Shown here one piece after another: positions 59,425-64,000 of a stretch of 64,000 bases of DNA. The position numbers were made by a program, and so were the translations under genes. Each line of letters opens with the position of its first letter. Positions within the stretch are counted from its first letter, which is position 1. The stretch covers positions 1,054,001 through 1,118,000 of the forward strand of contig CBDEUC010000003.1 in the NCBI GenBank assembly GCA_965243105.1, read 5' to 3'. Under the pieces are notes generated by a model that ran no database searches, had not been told where the DNA came from, and saw only the letters and a program-made list of their open reading frames with translations. The DNA comes from WLWS01 sp965243105 (GTDB lineage Bacteria; Pseudomonadota; Gammaproteobacteria; Eutrophobiales; Eutrophobiaceae).

Positions 59425-59547
59425 TAAAAACCAGCTATTTTTTCGTGAGACAAGGCACGAGTCTTTTTTTACGCGGAGCGTACACGAAAGTACGTGAGCA
59501 TTAAAAAAAGACGAGAACGCAGTATCGCGGAAAAAGAGCGGTTTTTA
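59425..59547 (-). repeat. Structured repeat family 2, copy 2
   Basis: Closed by TAAAAACC (59425-59432) and GGTTTTTA (59540-59547). Contains AAGGCACGAGTCTTT, a hairpin GTACACGAAAGTAC followed by GTGAGCAT, GACGAGAACG and AAAAAGAGC. Located directly after the bamC stop, as copy 1 is after the gene at 17104. Confidence 0.75.
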
Positions 59548-59552
59548 AAAGG

Positions 59553-60620
59553 TTACTGGTTCAGGTGGTTCTGGAGTATCGCCATTATTTGAAGAGCGTC
59601 GTTGTTCGTCGCCCATTCACCCTCAGCATCAATAATGACAACTTCCGTCTTATCGCCCACGCCGGTCAGGCTGATCTGGTAAGGCACGCCTTCCGGTGCC
59701 TCGTCATTGCTCCAGAACTTGAGCTTGGAGAAAAAACCTTTCTTCTGTTCACCGGCGCGAGGGTCGAAATACACTACGTTATATATACCCTGGCCCTGGT
59801 CCTTGCTGGCCACAGGTAAACCGGCGCGTTCCAGGGCAATCTCGATATGCCGCCATGCCCGGGTAAACTCGGCTGGAATAGCAAGAAACTCCTTGCCGTC
59901 TTCAGTTGTCTGTACCAGTGTCTTTTGCCTTGGCGCGGCAGGCGCAGCGGATGACGATGAGGACGAGGATGGTGCCGATGCAATGACAGCATCACGGCTT
60001 CCGTTAAACTGCGCATTGAGATCCCCTGCCAACTTGCTTTCCGCTTCCTTGCTCTGCCCCTTGTCTGTCCAGCTATCACTACCGTCAGCTTTCTTCGCCA
60101 GTACCTGGCGCTGGTTGCTGATAAACAGTCGCGTGATGCTGGGTTCAGAACCGGGTTCTGAAAAGATCTTGAACTTGTCGCGATAGGTAAAGCCACCCTC
60201 GACATAGGGTTCACCGTAGCCTGTCTCCATGACACCAAGCTCGGCATCATCGAGATCCATGCCATAGCCCAGTCCGGAAAAATACGCTCGCAGCTGTGGC
60301 CAGATACTGTTGTTGTTTCCACGGACTGCAATCCATTTTTCATCTGAATCGGGATCGCTCCACTGCTCTACCGGGGCGGCTTTTCCACCACCACCCTGGC
60401 GCGACTTGTTGTACTGCGAAAGGCTTGCACCCTCATTGGGAATCGACATGGAATCATTGATCGCCTCGGAGGTCAGGTCAGGCGGCACTTCGAGATCCGG
60501 TAGTGCCTCGCTTTTCTTGTATTCGTTTTTCTTGTCCGGAAGGATGTCGGTCACTTTCGGTACGTATGAACAGGATGCGCTAGCAAGCACAACTGCTACC
60601 AGTATAAATACTCTTGTCAT
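59553..60620 (-). CDS. bamC: Outer-membrane assembly lipoprotein BamC
   Basis: About 355 residues from ATG 60620, which follows GGAAAG. Lipoprotein signal MTRVFILVAVVLASASC. The family's unstructured N-terminus (YKKSEALPDLEVPPDLTSEA) binds BamD; two helix-grip domains follow, including the C-terminal RAWRHIEIALERAGLPVASK. The Ser/Ala-rich linker between the domains is low-complexity. Pairs with dapA as in E. coli. Confidence 0.92.
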   Translation of the reverse strand: MTRVFILVAVVLASASCSYVPKVTDILPDKKNEYKKSEALPDLEVPPDLTSEAINDSMSIPNEGASLSQYNKSRQGGGGKAAPVEQWSDPDSDEKWIAVRGNNNSIWPQLRAYFSGLGYGMDLDDAELGVMETGYGEPYVEGGFTYRDKFKIFSEPGSEPSITRLFISNQRQVLAKKADGSDSWTDKGQSKEAESKLAGDLNAQFNGSRDAVIASAPSSSSSSSAAPAAPRQKTLVQTTEDGKEFLAIPAEFTRAWRHIEIALERAGLPVASKDQGQGIYNVVYFDPRAGEQKKGFFSKLKFWSNDEAPEGVPYQISLTGVGDKTEVVIIDAEGEWATNNDALQIMAILQNHLNQ

Positions 60621-60636
60621 AAATCTTTCCACGTTC

Positions 60637-61524
60637 TTAAATTACTCCTGCCTGCCTCATGGCAGCCTCTACATCTGCCTCGTATTCTTCGGATAACCAC
60701 GTCATGGGTAAACGCATACCGGCTTCAATCAAGCCAAGACGTGCCACGGCCCATTTAACTGGAATTGGATTGGCTTCCAGGAAAAGCTTTTGATGCAGGC
60801 CAACAAGTTTCTGATCAATTTCCTCTGCCTTTGCCCGGTCTCCCGCAGTTGCCGTTACACACAGTTCATGCATCAGCGCCGGCGCAACATTGGCTGTGAC
60901 AGATATAACACCATGTCCACCAAGCAGCATGAATTCACAGGCGGTTTCATCATCACCACTTAGCAACAGGAAATCGTCGGGACATATTTCAAGTAACTGG
61001 CCAACGCGATCCATTTCACCGGTTGCTTCCTTGATGCCAATGACATTATCCAGCTCGGCAATGCGTGCAACGGTCTCGGGTAACATGTCACAAGCAGTTC
61101 TGCCGGGAACGTTGTAAAGGATCTGTGGAATATCGACAGCTTCTGCTACGGCACGGTGATGTTCGTAAAGACCATGCTGGGTAGGCTTGTTGTAATAGGG
61201 CGTCACCAGCAGGCAGGCCTGTGCACCGGCACGACGGGCGCAGTCGGTCAGGTTAATGGCTTCCTGGGTCGAATTGGCGCCAGTGCCGGCGATAACCGGT
61301 ATACGCCCCGCCACTATATCCACGACCTCGCGAATCACTTCGCAATGTTCGTGCTCGGGCAGTGTGGCAGATTCACCGGTTGTCCCTACTGCGACAATCG
61401 CGTCAGTACCGGCTTCAATATGAAATTCCAGCAGGCGACGAAGCGCTTCGCTATCACGCTCGGTTGCGGGTCCGATCCCGGCTTTCATCGGGGTGACCAA
61501 GGCCACCATACTCCCCTGGAACAT
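60637..61524 (-). CDS. dapA: 4-hydroxy-tetrahydrodipicolinate synthase
   Basis: 295-residue TIM barrel, lysine/diaminopimelate pathway. GTTGESATLPEHEH (pyruvate pocket), YYNKPTQHGLYEHH, YNVPGRTACDM and the Schiff-base Lys near 162 in VIGIKEATGEMDRV are all present. AGGA precedes the ATG. It is followed by bamC with 16 bases between. Confidence 0.97.
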   Translation of the reverse strand: MFQGSMVALVTPMKAGIGPATERDSEALRRLLEFHIEAGTDAIVAVGTTGESATLPEHEHCEVIREVVDIVAGRIPVIAGTGANSTQEAINLTDCARRAGAQACLLVTPYYNKPTQHGLYEHHRAVAEAVDIPQILYNVPGRTACDMLPETVARIAELDNVIGIKEATGEMDRVGQLLEICPDDFLLLSGDDETACEFMLLGGHGVISVTANVAPALMHELCVTATAGDRAKAEEIDQKLVGLHQKLFLEANPIPVKWAVARLGLIEAGMRLPMTWLSEEYEADVEAAMRQAGVI

Positions 61525-61761
61525 TTAGCTATCCTGTTATTATCTCGGTGAGAATTATTATTGAACTCGGCTTCCAGGGAATACTGCTTCGACGCTTAAG
61601 TCCCTGAAAACAGGGCGCATATGGTACTTGTATGACATAAGCATGACAAGGCCGATAATGCGCGATTTTTTCCGGTCCTACACTTGCTTAGTCATCAACA
61701 AAGCCTCAGAATTCCGTGGAATTACAACAGATTTACCCAAGGACGTCATAGTCTCACTTTT

Positions 61762-62289
61762 ATGTTACAACACCTTGTACTTGTTGCCCTGGGCGGCCAT
61801 TCTCCCAGAATGACCGAAGAGCTGACCGGGGCGATTCTCGATTGCAGCTGTAGCATCTCCGATAGCAGGATCAGCAACCAGGGCGGATATTATTCCGCGC
61901 TGGTAAAGATTTCCGGTACCTGGGATGCCATTGCCAAGCTGGAGAACCAGCTGCCCGGCAAACTGGACTCGCTCGGGCTCACCTTCAGGCTGGAACGCGT
62001 GCAGGAAGCCGTGGCGAGCGCGGGTATGATGCCCTATGCCATTGATGCCGTATGCGTCGACCGCCCGGGGGTGATCCACGAAATTGTCCGTTTCATGACC
62101 GACAATGAGTTACAGGTGCAGGATTTGTATAGCAACACCTACCAGGCAGCAAATACGGGTACACAGATGTTCTCGGTTCACATGACCATCAACATCCCAT
62201 CAGACACTGCGGTGTCACTCGTGAGAAATGATTTCATGGACTTTTGTGATCGACTTAACCTCGATGCTATTATGGAGCCGGTTAAGTGA
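61762..62289 (+). CDS. gcvR: Glycine-cleavage repressor GcvR-like, double ACT domain
   Basis: 175 residues made of two ACT domains: LVLVALGGHSPRMTEELTGA at the start and DAVCVDRPGVIHEIVRFMTD near 95. GcvR binds glycine and restrains GcvA in E. coli. The start ATG 61762 begins the conserved sequence; ATG 61684 is rejected. Position beside bcp and divergent from dapA-bamC is conserved in gammaproteobacteria. Confidence 0.9.
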   Translation: MLQHLVLVALGGHSPRMTEELTGAILDCSCSISDSRISNQGGYYSALVKISGTWDAIAKLENQLPGKLDSLGLTFRLERVQEAVASAGMMPYAIDAVCVDRPGVIHEIVRFMTDNELQVQDLYSNTYQAANTGTQMFSVHMTINIPSDTAVSLVRNDFMDFCDRLNLDAIMEPVK

Positions 62290-62335
62290 GCAGGATTTTT
62301 CAGTTAACTTGAGATAAACAGAAATAAATATTTAT

Positions 62336-62803
62336 ATGACTACAGTAGCAATTGGTAAAAAAGTAAAGAACTTCAAACTACCCGCAACGGGTGACAAGAA
62401 TATCAGCCTCGCTGATCTCAAGGGAAAAAACGTCGTAATTTATTTTTACCCTAAAGACAGTACTCCAGGATGTACCCGGGAAGGCCAGGACTTCCGCGAT
62501 AATATTCGTAAGTTCCGTGCCAGGAATACGGTTATTCTCGGCGTCTCGCGGGACAGCCTGAAGTCGCATGAAAACTTCAAAGAGAAGCAATCCTTTAATT
62601 TTGATCTCCTGTCCGATGCGGACGAAAAGCTTTGCACGCAGTTTGATGTCATCAAGGAAAAAAATATGTATGGCAAGAAAGTCATGGGTATTGAACGTTC
62701 TACATTCCTGCTTGACGAGAAGGGTGTGCTGCGCAACGAATGGCGCAAGGTCAAGGTAGATGGACACGTAGAAGAAGTTCTTGAAGCTGTTAAATCACTT
62801 TAG
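62336..62803 (+). CDS. bcp: Peroxiredoxin of the Bcp/PrxQ family
   Basis: 155 residues, thiol peroxidase. The peroxidatic Cys near 46 lies in FYPKDSTPGCTREGQDF. The resolving Cys found five residues later in E. coli Bcp is replaced by Gln here, so this is a one-Cys type or resolves with another thiol. A second Cys lies near 100 (DEKLCTQF), at a position also Cys in E. coli. The C-terminus is complete. Confidence 0.93.
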   Translation: MTTVAIGKKVKNFKLPATGDKNISLADLKGKNVVIYFYPKDSTPGCTREGQDFRDNIRKFRARNTVILGVSRDSLKSHENFKEKQSFNFDLLSDADEKLCTQFDVIKEKNMYGKKVMGIERSTFLLDEKGVLRNEWRKVKVDGHVEEVLEAVKSL

Positions 62804-62818
62804 TTTTCTAATCTTCAA

Positions 62819-64000
62819 ATGATTGACGATACACAACGACTGTTTGTGCTGGACACGAACGTCCTGATGCATGACCCGACCGCCCTGTTTCGTTTCCAGG
62901 AACACGATATTTTTATTCCCATGGTGGTACTGGAAGAACTTGATTCCGGTAAGAAAGGCATGTCAGAGGTTGCCCGTAACGCGCGCCAGGCAAGCCGCTT
63001 TATCGATGACCTTATTAATGAAGAAAGTTCTGAAGCTATCGAAAATGGTTTACCGCTGGACAAGCTCCAGCTAAGTAATGGCAAGGGACTGGCACAGGGT
63101 CGCCTGTTCCTGCAGACCCAGTTGCTTGAAGACAGCCTGCCCGGCCGCCTGCCCGGTAAAACCGCGGACAACAGCATTCTTGGTACCACCCTGTCACTGC
63201 AGCAGCAGTCTGAAAAAGTCATCACGCTTGTTTCCAAGGACATTAATCTCAGGATCAAGGCAAGGGTGCTGGGCATTAACAGCGAAGACTATTACAACGA
63301 CAAGGTGCTTGATGATGCAACCCTGCTGTATCGCGGCATCGATGTACTCCCGGGAAATATCTGGGACAGTAATGCCGAGTCGCTGGAGTCCTGGAACAAG
63401 GAACAGCATACCTACTACCGGGTCTCCACCGAGACCATCGGTGACTGCTATCCGCAACAGTGTCTTTACAGTGATGAAGTAGAAGACTTTGAAGCAATAG
63501 TAAAGAGTACGGATGAAAACGAAAGCACCATGCGTCTTGCCCTGAACTACAAGAGTGATAGCAACAACGTATGGGGTGTGAACGCACGCAACCGCGAGCA
63601 GAATTTTGCACTCAACCTGTTGATGGACCCGGAAATTGACCTGGTCTCCCTCACCGGGGTGGCAGGCACCGGTAAGACCCTGCTTACGCTCGCTGCAGGA
63701 TTACACCAGACTATCGAGGAAAAGCGTTACAGGGAAATTATCATGACCCGCGTCACCGTGCCTGTGGGTGAGGATATCGGCTACCTGCCGGGAACCGAGG
63801 AAGAGAAGATGACGCCCTGGATGGGTGCCCTGATGGACAACCTCGAGGTGCTGACCAATTCCGAGGACAACGGCGAATGGGAAAGAGCTGCGACAGCGGA
63901 CATTATTAACAAGCGCATCAAGATACGCTCGTTGAATTTCATGCGCGGTCGCACCTTTATGAATCGCTACGTGATTGTTGACGAGGCCCAGAACCTCACT
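62819..64000 (+). CDS. PIN-PhoH fusion ATPase (truncated by the window)
   Basis: 394 residues are visible. N-terminal PIN-like nuclease domain (LFVLDTNVLMHDPTALFRF, VVLEELDSGKKG, ADNSILG) up to about 150, a linker, then the PhoH P-loop domain with GVAGTGKTLLTLAAG near 280, IMTRVTVPVGEDIGYLPG and Walker B YVIVDEAQNLT at the window edge. Such PIN-PhoH proteins (PhoH2/YlaK type) are RNA helicase/RNases. It starts 15 bases after bcp. Confidence 0.93.
   Translation, partial: MIDDTQRLFVLDTNVLMHDPTALFRFQEHDIFIPMVVLEELDSGKKGMSEVARNARQASRFIDDLINEESSEAIENGLPLDKLQLSNGKGLAQGRLFLQTQLLEDSLPGRLPGKTADNSILGTTLSLQQQSEKVITLVSKDINLRIKARVLGINSEDYYNDKVLDDATLLYRGIDVLPGNIWDSNAESLESWNKEQHTYYRVSTETIGDCYPQQCLYSDEVEDFEAIVKSTDENESTMRLALNYKSDSNNVWGVNARNREQNFALNLLMDPEIDLVSLTGVAGTGKTLLTLAAGLHQTIEEKRYREIIMTRVTVPVGEDIGYLPGTEEEKMTPWMGALMDNLEVLTNSEDNGEWERAATADIINKRIKIRSLNFMRGRTFMNRYVIVDEAQNLT

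Larger units (their letters stand above)
59007..59552. other. 546-base gene-free interval between convergent der and bamC
   Basis: No supportable gene. It holds copies E and F of repeat family 1 and copy 2 of repeat family 2, which together fill nearly 350 bases. Confidence 0.75.

Overview
The window reads as chromosomal DNA of a gammaproteobacterium. The right-hand 47 kb carries linkages typical of that class: pcnB-folK-(dNK)-panB-panC, lptF-lptG divergent from pepA-holC-valS, rlmN-pilW-rodZ-hisS-yfgM-bamB-der, and bamC-dapA divergent from gcvR-bcp. SUF replaces ISC as the visible Fe-S system, and a RegB/RegA redox two-component pair is present. A marine or sediment lineage is plausible but cannot be fixed from sequence alone.

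Layout. 1-7118 is a chromosomal integron. The integrase gene points right, and 13 complete cassettes plus one cut by the window edge point left. The cassettes are separated by very similar attC sites. Most cassette products are small envelope proteins; only an ASCH-domain protein and a YrhB/Imm35-type protein are recognisable. One cassette is present twice as a perfect tandem copy. 7115-15634 (minus strand) encodes an iterative PUFA-synthase-like system: a PfaD-type enoyl reductase, a ketosynthase, and an AT-ACPx4-KR-DH protein. The last two are separated only by a reading-frame change.

15999-20033 has a CinA-type protein, a Met/His-rich outer-membrane protein and regBA. 20212-24422 is the pantothenate/folate/poly(A) operon, followed by tRNA-Glu(CTC). 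24811-28439 is an envelope operon (TPR plus beta-barrel, FecR-domain and DUF992 proteins) behind a CRP-like palindrome and ends in a strong terminator. 28503-37864 has a hydrolase, LPS export, an aminopeptidase, the Pol III chi subunit, ValRS and CysE. 37865-43414 is a mixed accessory stretch (EamA exporter, cytochrome b561, AraC regulator, DUF364, amidohydrolase). 43647-50880 is an IscR-controlled suf operon ending in SufT and a Rieske protein. 51076-59006 contains ndk to der, and 59553-64000 contains bamC, dapA, gcvR, bcp and a truncated PIN-PhoH gene.

The most unusual non-coding signal is a family of at least seven intergenic structured repeats. They share a core with TCCATG-type loops, but the complementary outer arms are largely copy-specific. 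A second folded element of about 125 bases lies beside this family at two loci. I found no CRISPR array or rRNA, and no insertion sequence that I could support.
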